DNA of 40,719 bases from Candidatus Thorarchaeota archaeon (GCA_003345545.1 PRDH01000030.1:1-40719), one strand, 5' to 3'. Counted from the stretch's first letter, positions 7,028 to 16,574 are shown. Notes: generated from the sequence alone by a model not told the origin. Program-made: numbers and translations.

Positions 7028-9343
7028 TTGGGTTCGCCAAAGATACTCTTCGAAATAGAAGACGATGAGAGCACTAGTGCGATTGCAGTCGGCGATGTCA
7101 CCGGTTCCGGAACAATGGAGCTGTGTACTGGTGGACGTGACGGTGTCCTCCGGCTTTATAGTGCCAGTCATGCAGAGTTCTTGTTCCTTACTCAATACGA
7201 TGTTGGTGGCAGCATCCTTTCCATCGAGATTGCTGACGCCAACAACGACGGGCTGATGGAGATCATAGTTGGTCGTGCTATTGGCCCAAAGGAAACACCC
7301 GGTATTGCTGGTACAGTTCAAGTATTCAGGTATGCTCTCAAGGGTCAGTTCGAAATACTTGGCGAGTACGCCGTGGACAGATTCGTTACAACGGTCCGTG
7401 TGACTGACGTTACCGGCGACGAGAAGAATGAAATCATGGTCGGTGGCAGTGACTCTACATTGCGGATTCTCAATATGGACACTCAAAACAACATCACGCA
7501 GTTTTCTATGCACCGACTCCATGATATGCCCCTCGCTATCGGGATCTGCGATGTCGATGGTGATGAGATTGATGAGATTGTCACAGGCAACAGGGATAAC
7601 ACTCTGAGAGTCTTCAAAGTGCGGGACCATTCCTTGGACCAGATTGATGTTCTTGAGCTTCCCAGTCCGATTGTATCCTTGGCGTCTGGAGACATGCTTG
7701 GCGATCGCAAGATGGAGCTAGCTGTTGTCACACGTGATGGTTCAATCCGCGTATATCGCAATGAAGAGAGTAAACTCGATCTGTTCTCCAAACTGGAAAA
7801 CGTGAAGGCCATGTCTGTGAGGGTTCAAGAAATCAACGCAGACCACTTGGACGAGGTTATTGTGGCCACCCAAGATCATAAGGTACGATTCTACAGTCTT
7901 TACATGGCTGACCTGTTACTGCTTTCAGAGATTGACATCGGAAGCAAGATTCTTGCAATCAATGTCGGTGACGCGGGAGGCGACGGTCGGAAAGAGGTAC
8001 AGGTCGGTGTTTCCAATGGGCCTCTCAAGGTGATTGAGGGTCTCTACAAGATTATTCCTGTCTTTGAAGTCAATCCCGAGGCAAAGACTGGGACTGCTCT
8101 CCGAGGAAAGCTTACAGTCTATAACGTCAGTGATGAATCGGTGAATGGCATCGCTGGCAAGATCTATCACTTCCCGAAAGATGACATGGATGTTGAGCCA
8201 CAGCAGCTTCGATTTGACCTAGCTCCTGGAGAGAACAAGAGCATCGAGATTCAGCTCAATCCAAAGAAAGAGGGGACTATAATCATTCGTCCCATTGTAT
8301 TGATGTGGACCGACGTGTCTGGTCAGGTGAGGCAGGTCACCACACCAGAAACGGCTATTCTTGTCAAGATGGGCGCAGCTGTTGCAGCTCATGCAGCTAC
8401 GCCCCCGGTACCAATCGAGCCCACCGCCACTGTTTCCGCGAAAGAGACCCTAGTAGAAGAAGAGTCTCCCTTCGGGCCGGTCGTTGGTACAGGGTTCAAA
8501 GACCTTGCGCAGAAAGTGGCTGCCGCCAGGATTCTTGAGGAAACCATGCCAGAGGGCGGTGCCGACTCGCTCAAGGCTGCAGAGGAGCTCTTGGACCAAT
8601 TGTTCGGAGCAGATGAGTCCAGTAAGGCGATGACCGAGTTTGATGATGTGGAGAAGCTCATGACTGAGCCTGCTCCCGTTGTGACTCCAGCTATTGTTGA
8701 AACGACTGATACTGAGAGCGCCATCGTGACTGAGATTCGGAACAGACGACCCAAAGCTCCACGACCCGGTTCTGCTCCTGATTCATATCAGTACCTGTTC
8801 AAACTAATGGTCGTTGGAGAAGGTGCAGTTGGAAAGACAACCCTCGTCAATCGATATGTCACAGGTACCTTTGAGCGTGACTACAAGACCACTATCGGCT
8901 CCCAGTTCGCCGTGAAACTTACTCACATATCACCCCCTGATGCTGAGTACGCCACTGGTATCAAAATCCAAGCATGGGATGTTGCTGGACAGGCTCGATT
9001 CAAGGCTGTACGCAAAATGTACTATTCCGGAGCAGCTGGTGTCATCATTGTCTTCGATGTCACACGAAGACGTTCATTCACAGAGTTGTCTAAGTGGGTG
9101 CAAGAGGCAGATGAGTCCATTGGGGCTCGCGTACCCACGGTCTGTGTCGGTAACAAGACGGACCTACCTGATCGTGCAGTACCCTCTGACGAGGCCAAGC
9201 GTTGGGCGGAAGATCAGGGCTTCGTCTATATGGAGAGCTCTGCTAAGACGGGTGATGGTGTCGCAGACATGTTCACTGTCCTTGCTGAGATAATGTGGCG
9301 CGAGGCTCGAAAAGCCCAAGAGGGCAGGAAGACAGAAATCTAG
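7028..9343 (+). CDS. Beta-propeller / Ig-like / Rab-type small GTPase fusion protein
   Basis: A 771-residue protein of a type expected in Asgard archaea. Residues 1-340 hold seven repeats of the FG-GAP/VCBS kind, each with an acidic loop such as DANNDGLMEI, DVTGDEKNEI or DVDGDEIDEI followed by a strand ending in RVF/RIL/RVY; together they should form a seven-bladed propeller. Residues of about 343-450 form a beta-sandwich (ALRGKLTVYNVSDES). An acidic, low-complexity linker runs to about 585. A complete Ras/Rab-like GTPase follows: P-loop GEGAVGKTT, switch I TTIG, DVAGQ (usual DTAGQ), NKTD and SSAKT. There is no prenylation cysteine at the C-terminus. The start is TTG at 7028 with AGGT seven bases upstream. 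It appears monocistronic. The role is probably scaffolded nucleotide-dependent signalling; this is inference. Confidence 0.9.
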   Translation: MGSPKILFEIEDDESTSAIAVGDVTGSGTMELCTGGRDGVLRLYSASHAEFLFLTQYDVGGSILSIEIADANNDGLMEIIVGRAIGPKETPGIAGTVQVFRYALKGQFEILGEYAVDRFVTTVRVTDVTGDEKNEIMVGGSDSTLRILNMDTQNNITQFSMHRLHDMPLAIGICDVDGDEIDEIVTGNRDNTLRVFKVRDHSLDQIDVLELPSPIVSLASGDMLGDRKMELAVVTRDGSIRVYRNEESKLDLFSKLENVKAMSVRVQEINADHLDEVIVATQDHKVRFYSLYMADLLLLSEIDIGSKILAINVGDAGGDGRKEVQVGVSNGPLKVIEGLYKIIPVFEVNPEAKTGTALRGKLTVYNVSDESVNGIAGKIYHFPKDDMDVEPQQLRFDLAPGENKSIEIQLNPKKEGTIIIRPIVLMWTDVSGQVRQVTTPETAILVKMGAAVAAHAATPPVPIEPTATVSAKETLVEEESPFGPVVGTGFKDLAQKVAAARILEETMPEGGADSLKAAEELLDQLFGADESSKAMTEFDDVEKLMTEPAPVVTPAIVETTDTESAIVTEIRNRRPKAPRPGSAPDSYQYLFKLMVVGEGAVGKTTLVNRYVTGTFERDYKTTIGSQFAVKLTHISPPDAEYATGIKIQAWDVAGQARFKAVRKMYYSGAAGVIIVFDVTRRRSFTELSKWVQEADESIGARVPTVCVGNKTDLPDRAVPSDEAKRWAEDQGFVYMESSAKTGDGVADMFTVLAEIMWREARKAQEGRKTEI

Positions 9344-9437
9344 GTGCATGCCTAGAGTCTTCATGTGTCCTGGTGATGCGAATCAGTCCAGAGTCTTGTT
9401 ACGGACTGCTACTACTTCAAGATGTGAGTGGTGTAGC

Positions 9438-9884
9438 TTACTGCTGCTTTGTCTTCCAACAGGGTAGATTGAGTCTACTCTTTATCCATCGCTTTTCAGG
9501 GCTCTCTTCAGTTGACCTGCCAGGATTTGTGCAGTTACACCAGCTTGAACCACCGATAGTACGGACTGTCACGCAGTAGTAACAGTTTTGGCATCTCCGC
9601 ATAGGAAACAGTCTTTCAGACAATACAGGGGGTTCATATTTCTCCTTTTTCTTGATGGGTGTGCTCTTCTCTGCGTGTCTGTCGTTGCTGGAAGTTTCTG
9701 GCTCCTTCCTGTACTTGGCTAGTGTCTTCCTTGCATCTTTCTTGAGCATGGATGTCACATAATCCTCGTCAGTCACATCTGCTGATCGGGAACGATTGTC
9801 GGGTATGTCCAGGCTCACAAAATCATCGAGTAGTTCTGAAACTGTAACATCCTCAGCTGACTTGTCCTTCTTTTCTTTCCTCAT
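9438..9884 (-). CDS. Small protein with charged N-terminus and C-terminal cysteine cluster
   Basis: I do not recognise this 148-residue protein. The first 90 residues are highly charged and probably disordered, with many Lys, Glu and Asp. The C-terminal part holds a cysteine cluster, RRCQNCYYCV then SSWCNCTNPGR and LPCWK, that looks like a zinc or iron-sulfur binding site with six to seven cysteines. It lies between the GTPase fusion (convergent) and iorB (same strand, about 100 bases away) and has no obvious operon partner. The start ATG at 9884 has no strong Shine-Dalgarno. Confidence 0.6.
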   Translation of the reverse strand: MRKEKKDKSAEDVTVSELLDDFVSLDIPDNRSRSADVTDEDYVTSMLKKDARKTLAKYRKEPETSSNDRHAEKSTPIKKKEKYEPPVLSERLFPMRRCQNCYYCVTVRTIGGSSWCNCTNPGRSTEESPEKRWIKSRLNLPCWKTKQQ

Positions 9885-9988
9885 GGTTCAGTCCTGTTCT
9901 TTTCCGACTAGCGGTTTTGCAGAGGATTCTAAACACTCCACCACTTTGGACTCCGTGTAACCGTCCTAAAAGTGCTTCTGGTCATGCT

Positions 9989-10585
9989 CTAGTTCGCTTG
10001 AATCGCATTGACTCCCTCATCAAAGGCAGTCAAATTGGCTGTATCAGAGCCCAGAAGTGCTTGCAGGGACTTTCGAATGTTTGCTCGACTCAAAGGGCTT
10101 TGTGGAAGACTTGACATAGAACCCAACATGAATGAATTCAGCACACGAGGAGAACCGATTCGGGAAAGTGCTGCATCTGTATCAAGCATGTATATCTGCC
10201 TACAGAGTTTTGAAAGTGCTGCCGAGATTCTCTCTAATGCTGGATACTCAATCTCTCCAGAGTCAATGTCTGCTGTTGGGACTTTCGTAAGACTGGTTAT
10301 GGCTATGGTGCGTCCTCCTGCGTACTCCGCTGCTGCTCTGAACGCCTCCAATGGCTCAAGCCCAAGCAAGATATCGACTTCTCCCTTGGGGATGAGTGGT
10401 GCCCAGTCCCTTGTTCCAATGCGGAGGTGCGTCAAGACGCTGCCTCCTCGTCGTGATGCCCCAAAGGTATCACCAACTACTGGTTGTAGGCCTTGTCGTA
10501 TTGCAGCATCTGCCAGTACCCTTCCACAGACAAGGTTCCCCTGTCCTCCTACACCGGCCACAAGAATATTGAAGGGCTCTCTCAC
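9989..10585 (-). CDS. iorB: Indolepyruvate ferredoxin oxidoreductase beta subunit
   Basis: The small subunit of the enzyme that oxidises aryl pyruvates from aromatic amino acids to aryl-acyl-CoA, passing electrons to ferredoxin. It is 198 residues, the usual length. It opens with the gamma-type signature ILVAGVGGQGNLVCGRVLA and continues GDTFGASRRGGSVLTHLRIG, typical of IorB. The ATG at 10585 overlaps the stop of iorA in an ATGA, so the two are translationally coupled. A long antisense reading frame exists across it but shows no family features. Confidence 0.93.
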   Translation of the reverse strand: MREPFNILVAGVGGQGNLVCGRVLADAAIRQGLQPVVGDTFGASRRGGSVLTHLRIGTRDWAPLIPKGEVDILLGLEPLEAFRAAAEYAGGRTIAITSLTKVPTADIDSGEIEYPALERISAALSKLCRQIYMLDTDAALSRIGSPRVLNSFMLGSMSSLPQSPLSRANIRKSLQALLGSDTANLTAFDEGVNAIQAN

Positions 10586-12453
10586 TGTAGTTTCTCTCCC
10601 TTGATTGCATCATGAGGGCAGACATCAATACAGGCTCCACATCTGACACACATCGAATCCAAAATGACCGGTTGCTCATTTGCGCTGTCCCAACTGATAG
10701 CGGGACAACCGAAATCCGCAAAGCATATTCTACATTTCTCGCCTCTACAGATTTTTGGATCTATCAGGAAAACATCATTCTTTGATTCTTGCTTACTTGT
10801 GTCCTGATCAAGCCTACAGATGCTATTCAGAAGAAGAACCTTCAATCCGCTTCTGCTGATAGTCGAGTGAAGGAGGTCAATAAGACCTTTGATGTCATTT
10901 GCATCTCCCCTGGCATAACTGTCTGGCTGTAGAGCCTTCACGATATCCTCTATCTCCACTCGCCTGAAGCCTTGCGCTTGGTGGCGGGATCCTGGATGTG
11001 TCTGGAATCCTGTCATTGCTGTCGTTGCATTGTCCAGAATGACGAAGGTGAGATTGGCGTTCTTATGTCTTGCATTGACTAGTCCTGGTAAGCAGGCATG
11101 AAAGAATGTTGAATCGCCAGCAACAGCAACAACCTTGGAATCAAACCCGAATCTCTCAAGTTTGCTGAGACCACAGGCCACTCCAATCCCAGAACCCATT
11201 GCCTGCATGGTGTTCATAGCCTCATCATAGAATACACCAAGGGAGTAGCATCCAATGTCGCCTGCAACGACAAGTTTTCCACCCACCCTCTTCTTGACTT
11301 TTCGGATAGCCCAATAGAAATTACGATGGGTACATCCGGCACAAAAGGTCAAGGGTCTCTTGATGAGGAGGTCTGCTCCTGCTGCCTGTCCCAGTTGTTT
11401 CTCATCCACACGAGTTCCATCTATCCTTCCAATGGCTGTCCTGACAGTATCCGTGTCCATCTCTCCGTAACTCGGAATGTGTCCTGTCCGCTTGCCATAA
11501 AACGCCGGTAATTCCTCAAGGTCTGCTGAGAGAGTCCTGACTTCATCTTCCACGAAGGGGTCGGTTTCTTCAACGAAGAGAACTCGATTGGCGTTTTCAA
11601 GCAGACTAGTTAGAGTCTTCTTAGGCAATGGATGTGTTGTCACTATGTTTAGATGGCCAATCTTCGTAGACTCAATAAGGTGTAGAGCCTCACGTACATA
11701 CATTGAACAGATGCCACTCGAGATTACCAGTAGTTCCATATCTTTGATGTTAGTATGCATGTTAAGGTCTGACGTTTCAAACTCCCTGACGATTCTTTCC
11801 ATTTTTTCCAGCAAGTCTCTATGCCTGAGGTGCGGCATAGGCACATTATACAGTTTCTCAGGTAGCACCCCAGCTGCCTTCTTCCTCTTTGAAAGCATCC
11901 CTTTTCCTACCAATCCTCGGGAGTGAGAGAGCCTTGTGGTGCTCCTCACCATGACAGGTACTTCGAACTGCTGAGAGAGTTTGAATGCAAATCGTGTGAC
12001 ATCCTTTGCCTCTTGATAGGTTGAAGGTTCTAACAACGGGATTTGGGCTGCCTTTGCATAGAATCTAGAGTCTTGCTCGTTGCTGGAACTATGCCCTCTC
12101 GGATCATCGCATACCACAATGACAAGACCCCCCTTTCCTGTGCCTGAGAGATTCACATTGAGAAGAAAATCGGAAGCCACATTGAGGCCGAGGGATTTCA
12201 TCGAGCATAAAGCGGGAATCCCTGCCCAGCTGGCTCCAGCGGCGGCTTCAAGTGCTACCTTCTCATTTGTGCTCCACTCTACATAGATATCGTGCTTATC
12301 TGCAAGATCGAACAATTCGGTTGCAATCTCGGTTGCTGGAGTCCCTGGGTAGGATGTACAGAATCCAATCCCTGCCTCTATTGCTCCGCGAGCAATTGCC
12401 TCATTGCCGCTCATCATAGTTCTATGCTGAGAGTCGTTCATCCCGTCTGTCAT
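10582..12453 (-). CDS. iorA: Indolepyruvate ferredoxin oxidoreductase alpha subunit
   Basis: The large TPP and iron-sulfur subunit, 623 residues. The N-terminal pyrimidine-binding domain shows GNEAIARGAIEAGIGFCTSY and the TPP domain shows GDIGCYSLG, GDSTFFHACLPG and the Asn-containing segment LDNATTAMTGFQ. The C-terminal ferredoxin domain holds a variant cluster (CRGEKCRICFADFGCP) and a canonical one (CVRCGACIDVCP). ATG at 12453 is used; an ATG at 12441 is possible. The gene is divergent from the DHH phosphoesterase, with about 90 bp between them for both promoters, and is coupled to iorB downstream. Confidence 0.94.
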   Translation of the reverse strand: MTDGMNDSQHRTMMSGNEAIARGAIEAGIGFCTSYPGTPATEIATELFDLADKHDIYVEWSTNEKVALEAAAGASWAGIPALCSMKSLGLNVASDFLLNVNLSGTGKGGLVIVVCDDPRGHSSSNEQDSRFYAKAAQIPLLEPSTYQEAKDVTRFAFKLSQQFEVPVMVRSTTRLSHSRGLVGKGMLSKRKKAAGVLPEKLYNVPMPHLRHRDLLEKMERIVREFETSDLNMHTNIKDMELLVISSGICSMYVREALHLIESTKIGHLNIVTTHPLPKKTLTSLLENANRVLFVEETDPFVEDEVRTLSADLEELPAFYGKRTGHIPSYGEMDTDTVRTAIGRIDGTRVDEKQLGQAAGADLLIKRPLTFCAGCTHRNFYWAIRKVKKRVGGKLVVAGDIGCYSLGVFYDEAMNTMQAMGSGIGVACGLSKLERFGFDSKVVAVAGDSTFFHACLPGLVNARHKNANLTFVILDNATTAMTGFQTHPGSRHQAQGFRRVEIEDIVKALQPDSYARGDANDIKGLIDLLHSTISRSGLKVLLLNSICRLDQDTSKQESKNDVFLIDPKICRGEKCRICFADFGCPAISWDSANEQPVILDSMCVRCGACIDVCPHDAIKGEKLQ

Positions 12454-12545
12454 TCTTACTCGGCATCAAAAAACACTTTCGTATCTACCCTGTGTTTTCC
12501 AGAAGAGAAAATAAGGCATTTGTTCAACCACATGACGAGCGCAAA

Positions 12546-13619
12546 ATGGCTGAAGGACAAGAAAGCGAATCTGCAGGGGCCAAGAGAATTACTTCTCTCC
12601 TCTCATTCTCCCACGATAAAGATGTTGACGGATTAGCTTCAGCTGCTATTGTATGGCGGTATGCCAACTCAAAAGCGCTTGAGTTCGGTGTGAATCTCAC
12701 TGACTATGGTGCCTTCGAACAAGTGTTCACGGGAGTTGCATCACGTCGTGATACACTGATTGTTGTCACCGATCTCGGAATGGATGAAACAACGCAAGAC
12801 ATCATTATCAGGGGTCTCTCACGTGCATTGACTCAGGGATGCCGCCTTGTCTGGTTGGACCATCACCAATGGTCTGATCAGTCAATCAAGGCAATACTTT
12901 CACTTCCCAACAGACCCGTGTTGAAGCTAAACCATGACTACTGTTCAGCCGAGATAGCACAGAAGGTGCTAATGCCCCGTGATGAAGTCTGTGCTGAGCT
13001 TGCAAAAATCGCTCACGACACTGATTTCAATCTCAGGGAGATACCTGTTGCCAACGCACTGACGGATGCTGTGTCAGTCCTCCGATTCGGGGCAATTGAC
13101 AGACGTGAAGAGGTTCTAGACGCACTCTATCCAGTCCTTTCAAAGCTTGCAGAGAGTGGCGTGGTCGGAGTCTGGGATGATGCGAACAAGAAGTTCAGGG
13201 ATCAACTACTAGAGAAACGTGTTGACAATTATCGGAAAGAGAAAGCCAAGAAGATGCGAAAGGCGCTTGCAGGACATAGTGACCATGTTCTCTATAATCG
13301 ACTCGTCCGGATAGTTGAGATTCCCAATGGTCTGACCTCCACGGATATGGGCACTTTTGCCTCTGATCCAGAGAATCTGATTTTTGATGGTGAGTCATTG
13401 GACGTCGCAGATCTACTTCTCATGTTGAGCCAGGGTGGAATGCTTGGAATACGGAGAGGGCGAGAAACCGTATTGTGTAACATGGCTGCAAAGCTCTTCA
13501 ATGGTGGTGGTCACCCATATGCTGCTGGCGGCGAGTACGGGCTGTATGAGAATTTTCAGGCCGCCTGTGATGACATATTTGTGACACTCTCAAAGGACAA
13601 GACTTGGGTAGTAGAGTAG
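12546..13619 (+). CDS. DHH-family phosphoesterase (RecJ/NrnA-like)
   Basis: A 357-residue metal-dependent phosphoesterase, likely acting on nucleic-acid ends, short oligonucleotides or cyclic dinucleotides. The DHH motifs are all present: HDKDVDG, VVTDLG, LDHHQW and AHDTDF; the C-terminal DHHA1 motif is FNGGGHPYAAGG. A helical linker rich in Lys and Arg joins the two domains. I chose ATG at 12546 because the conserved domain begins about 20 residues later; an in-frame ATG at 12492 would add 18 residues. The gene converges on the TrmB-like triplet with only seven bases between the stops. Substrate is not predictable. Confidence 0.88.
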   Translation: MAEGQESESAGAKRITSLLSFSHDKDVDGLASAAIVWRYANSKALEFGVNLTDYGAFEQVFTGVASRRDTLIVVTDLGMDETTQDIIIRGLSRALTQGCRLVWLDHHQWSDQSIKAILSLPNRPVLKLNHDYCSAEIAQKVLMPRDEVCAELAKIAHDTDFNLREIPVANALTDAVSVLRFGAIDRREEVLDALYPVLSKLAESGVVGVWDDANKKFRDQLLEKRVDNYRKEKAKKMRKALAGHSDHVLYNRLVRIVEIPNGLTSTDMGTFASDPENLIFDGESLDVADLLLMLSQGGMLGIRRGRETVLCNMAAKLFNGGGHPYAAGGEYGLYENFQAACDDIFVTLSKDKTWVVE

Positions 13620-13626
13620 GCGTCGA

Positions 13627-14583
13627 CTACTGCGAGCTCACCTTCTGAGTTATGGGGGCGATGATATCAAAACCTGTATTCCAGAGTCTATCGAATGTTT
13701 CGATGGCGTCATCCACGAGAACTGGGTTGTCTTTCCGATGTATGAGTGCTGCGATGTCTGATGCTTTTGCTTGCGTGAGATACAATAGAATCTTCTCGCT
13801 GTTGAGACTGACCATTCTATATGTCTGTAGTCGTTCTCCTGCGAGCCTCAACTCTATGTTCCCAGTACTGACACCTTGCACGAAATCCCCCGAGAGTGTC
13901 CTGAGATGGCCTGCAATAAGACTCATAGTCAGTTCAGTCTGTTCGACAGGTATCAGCAGAGCGCGGACCTTTACACCTCTGAAACCACTCTGAATAATCC
14001 GTAACTCAGTAATTCCACCAGGCCCTAATCCCTCTGCAAGAGTGCCTGCGGAAGCCAGAACTCTGATACTGTCTCCTGGCTTGGCACTATCTGCAAACTC
14101 TCTAATCACCATACTTCTGACATTTTCGATTCCTTCTATCATGATTGATCCGCCTTGAGATGAAATCCCAACGAGGTCATTGTACGCAGTGATTGCAATA
14201 TCCTGAGGTGCCGCTTTTTCAAGCAAGTCTAGTTTCGCTGTTATTCTTTCTCGTTTGCAAATGAGCTCTGATATGGCCCTCTGGCTCCTACGTTTCAGTG
14301 CATCAGCGACTGAGGATTCGACAATCATGTATTGCTTTGGATGCTGTACTGTGTCAATCGAAATGAATCCTTCCTCTTCGAGGCTATTCAATTGGCTGTA
14401 GACATATGCTTTGGTGTACTTCTTGTGCACGGATTTCTTCAGAGCTTCCGAGATTGCAGCATAGGTCACTGGTTTTGAAGTGCCCCCTGCTGCCATCAGA
14501 ACCGCCCTAAAGATCATCATACTGCTTGAACTCATATCGACTTGGAGTCTTTGAAGGATTTCACCTGATTCTCCCACTGTCAT
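13627..14583 (-). CDS. TrmB-like transcriptional regulator (third of a tandem triplet)
   Basis: A 318-residue regulator. The N-terminal winged helix spans roughly residues 20-85 (MMIFRAVLMAAGGTSKPVTY then YTKAYVYSQLNSLEEEGFIS), followed by a coiled-coil stretch (ISELICKRERITAKLDLLEK) and an effector domain ending in LVDDAIETFDRLWNTG. That C-terminal signature recurs in the next two genes, showing common descent. It starts six bases after the previous gene ends and has a GGTGA Shine-Dalgarno, so it is probably the last gene of a three-gene operon. The ligand is unknown; sugar binding is typical of TrmB but not demonstrable here. Confidence 0.8.
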   Translation of the reverse strand: MTVGESGEILQRLQVDMSSSSMMIFRAVLMAAGGTSKPVTYAAISEALKKSVHKKYTKAYVYSQLNSLEEEGFISIDTVQHPKQYMIVESSVADALKRRSQRAISELICKRERITAKLDLLEKAAPQDIAITAYNDLVGISSQGGSIMIEGIENVRSMVIREFADSAKPGDSIRVLASAGTLAEGLGPGGITELRIIQSGFRGVKVRALLIPVEQTELTMSLIAGHLRTLSGDFVQGVSTGNIELRLAGERLQTYRMVSLNSEKILLYLTQAKASDIAALIHRKDNPVLVDDAIETFDRLWNTGFDIIAPITQKVSSQ

Positions 14584-14589
14584 TTCCAG

Positions 14590-15492
14590 TCACCCCCGAA
14601 GGATGGAAATGTCCAGTCCTTCTGCATAGTCCCTATCAAAGCTCTGAATTGCGTCATCCACTAGTTCTCGATTTGCGCTTCTGGGGAACCAAGTGGCAGA
14701 CAATGGACTCTCTGATACTATTAGCACAATTCCCTCTGAATTACGAGCCACGAACTGATATGTTGAGTCTTCCCTCAGGCGCATACGAAGTCCCACTTTG
14801 TACCCCATTTGACGATAATATTTGTAGTATTCAGCTAACCTGTGGAATCTCTTCTTGTCCCCCTTTCCATGTTCTAGACCTCGTAACTCAATGCCTCTCT
14901 TTAGCAATGACTCCAATTTGGCTGCTCTAGGCTCCTCCGCCTCTTCAGGTTGGTCATACCACTCTAGCGTGTATCTAATCACATCATTCTTCTCAAGATT
15001 CTGATAGATTCTGGTATCTAGGATCTTCTGGATGCTTTGCCATCCCTGGGCGAATACGGGCTTTTCTAATGGTTGAGCACCTGTGGCACGTGCAACCATA
15101 TGCGCGGCAATCACTTCTGAGTCCATGTCCGATATCAACTGAATCTCTTTATCCAAAAGCAGAAGGTCTTTAGCGAGCGCTGATATTCTTTCTTTTATTA
15201 TCCGCTTCATGACTCTACTCATCAACGCGACTCCAGAATTGTAGCCATGTTTGTGCTCACTTCTATCCACTTTGATCAGACCGGTCTGCTCAAGCCATGA
15301 GAGACTGCGATAGATGAGAGAGTCTTTCCCCTTTCTTCCACCCTCATCCAATTCTAGTTGTTCTCTCAGTGTCTTGAAATCCACATACGTATCTGGATTA
15401 TTCTGCGCTTTCAGGAGTGCTCCTAGAACAATCATGTCTTTCCGATTCAGCTCTAGGTGAACGGCCTTCAGCACTTCCTGACTCTTCTCCAT
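14590..15492 (-). CDS. TrmB-like transcriptional regulator (second of a tandem triplet)
   Basis: A 300-residue paralogue of its neighbours. The winged helix (MIVLGALLKAQNNPDTYVDF then LIYRSLSWLEQTGLIKVD) is followed by a heptad-like helix (LAKDLLLLDKEIQLISDMD) and a C-terminal domain with VLIVSESPLSATWFPRSANR and LVDDAIQSFDRDYAEG. ATG at 15492 is preferred to the ATG at 15498 because GGAGG lies nine bases before it but overlaps too closely with the first one. It is separated by 17 bases from the gene upstream. Confidence 0.8.
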   Translation of the reverse strand: MEKSQEVLKAVHLELNRKDMIVLGALLKAQNNPDTYVDFKTLREQLELDEGGRKGKDSLIYRSLSWLEQTGLIKVDRSEHKHGYNSGVALMSRVMKRIIKERISALAKDLLLLDKEIQLISDMDSEVIAAHMVARATGAQPLEKPVFAQGWQSIQKILDTRIYQNLEKNDVIRYTLEWYDQPEEAEEPRAAKLESLLKRGIELRGLEHGKGDKKRFHRLAEYYKYYRQMGYKVGLRMRLREDSTYQFVARNSEGIVLIVSESPLSATWFPRSANRELVDDAIQSFDRDYAEGLDISILRG

Positions 15493-15509
15493 AGTCATTA
15501 CCCTCCGGC

Positions 15510-16562
15510 CTACCTCTGTATCTTCTCCTCATCCTCCCTGGTCTTGGGATTCACCAATTTACTGATCATCCCACCCGGGGCCATTCCTAGAGCTGCTGCG
15601 TTCTCTGGTGTCAACCCAAAAAACGATTTTGCTCTCTTCCAGTCTCTATCAAATGATTTCACCGCATTATCTATGAGGTCTGGGTTGAACTGCCGAGTAA
15701 TCCAAGTAGCAGTCAACGGATTCTCAGATATCACCAGAGCCATGCTATCATTATTGAAGCTGACCTGGTTGTATGTCTTTGGGCCTTGATAGAATCGCAC
15801 GTCGAATTCTATGCCCTTCTTCCTAAGCTCTAAAATAAAGTGAATCAATGCCAGACGACTTTTCGTGTCAGGCATGAGTCCAACTCCCTCCTCAAGCTTT
15901 AATGCATCAGCTGTGACCAAGTACCTTACATCAGCCCCTCTCTCTGCAGCCTTGACGAAGCTCATGGTTCTGTTTCCAGCGTTCTCGTCTATGAAGGGTC
16001 CCAGCCATAGCATGGATGCTCGAACGATATCCCCCTTCTTTGCCACATCAAGCATGTTATACCTCAGTACCCTGTGCAGTTCCTCGACGCCTCTGACAAC
16101 TCTTGAACTGATCTCCTGCTGTTTACCTGTTTCGTTCTTCACGAACTCCTGAGCAAGAGTACCGCAATCAAGTGCACTCACCCTCGCCAGGTGTTCTTGT
16201 ATCCGCTTCATTTCGTCCTCAAGCTGTTTTACCCTCTGGCTCTTCAATTGCTCCAGACCCGCCATGATTGTATTGACATCCGCGATGTACCCCTTCCGAT
16301 GAGTTGTCGGATTATCAATACGAATCATTCGGACTTCGATGAGTGCCTTCAGCACCTTGTGGATCCACGCCTTTGTGAGGTGGGTATTTGGATTATCCTT
16401 CTCAATCTGCCTATGAATCTCCGAGAAGGTAGGCGGTCTTGGAGTGTCTATCTGAATTCTCAGTGTCGCATTGAGGATATTCAACAATCGTGATTCCTGT
16501 CTGTCTCTGGACACAAGTCCACACAGTTCAAGGGCTTCTCTGAGTTCGTCATTGTCTGACAT
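15510..16562 (-). CDS. TrmB-like transcriptional regulator (first of a tandem triplet)
   Basis: A 350-residue regulator and the promoter-proximal gene of the triplet. The DNA-binding part shows TFSEIHRQIEKDNPNTHLTK then WIHKVLKALIEVRMIRID; a coiled coil follows (LEQLKSQRVKQLEDEMKRIQ), then an effector domain with MALVISENPLTATWITRQF and LIDNAVKSFDRDWKRA. It shares these last two motifs with the second paralogue, so these two are closest to each other. An 18-bp perfect palindrome lies 12 bases upstream of the ATG, suggesting autoregulation. Confidence 0.82.
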   Translation of the reverse strand: MSDNDELREALELCGLVSRDRQESRLLNILNATLRIQIDTPRPPTFSEIHRQIEKDNPNTHLTKAWIHKVLKALIEVRMIRIDNPTTHRKGYIADVNTIMAGLEQLKSQRVKQLEDEMKRIQEHLARVSALDCGTLAQEFVKNETGKQQEISSRVVRGVEELHRVLRYNMLDVAKKGDIVRASMLWLGPFIDENAGNRTMSFVKAAERGADVRYLVTADALKLEEGVGLMPDTKSRLALIHFILELRKKGIEFDVRFYQGPKTYNQVSFNNDSMALVISENPLTATWITRQFNPDLIDNAVKSFDRDWKRAKSFFGLTPENAAALGMAPGGMISKLVNPKTREDEEKIQR

Positions 16563-16574
16563 AGGAACACATCC

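Noticed and set aside
10008..10604. Long plus-strand frame across iorB
   Set aside because: It mirrors iorB codon for codon with no family motif, and iorB itself has clear motifs and coupling to iorA.
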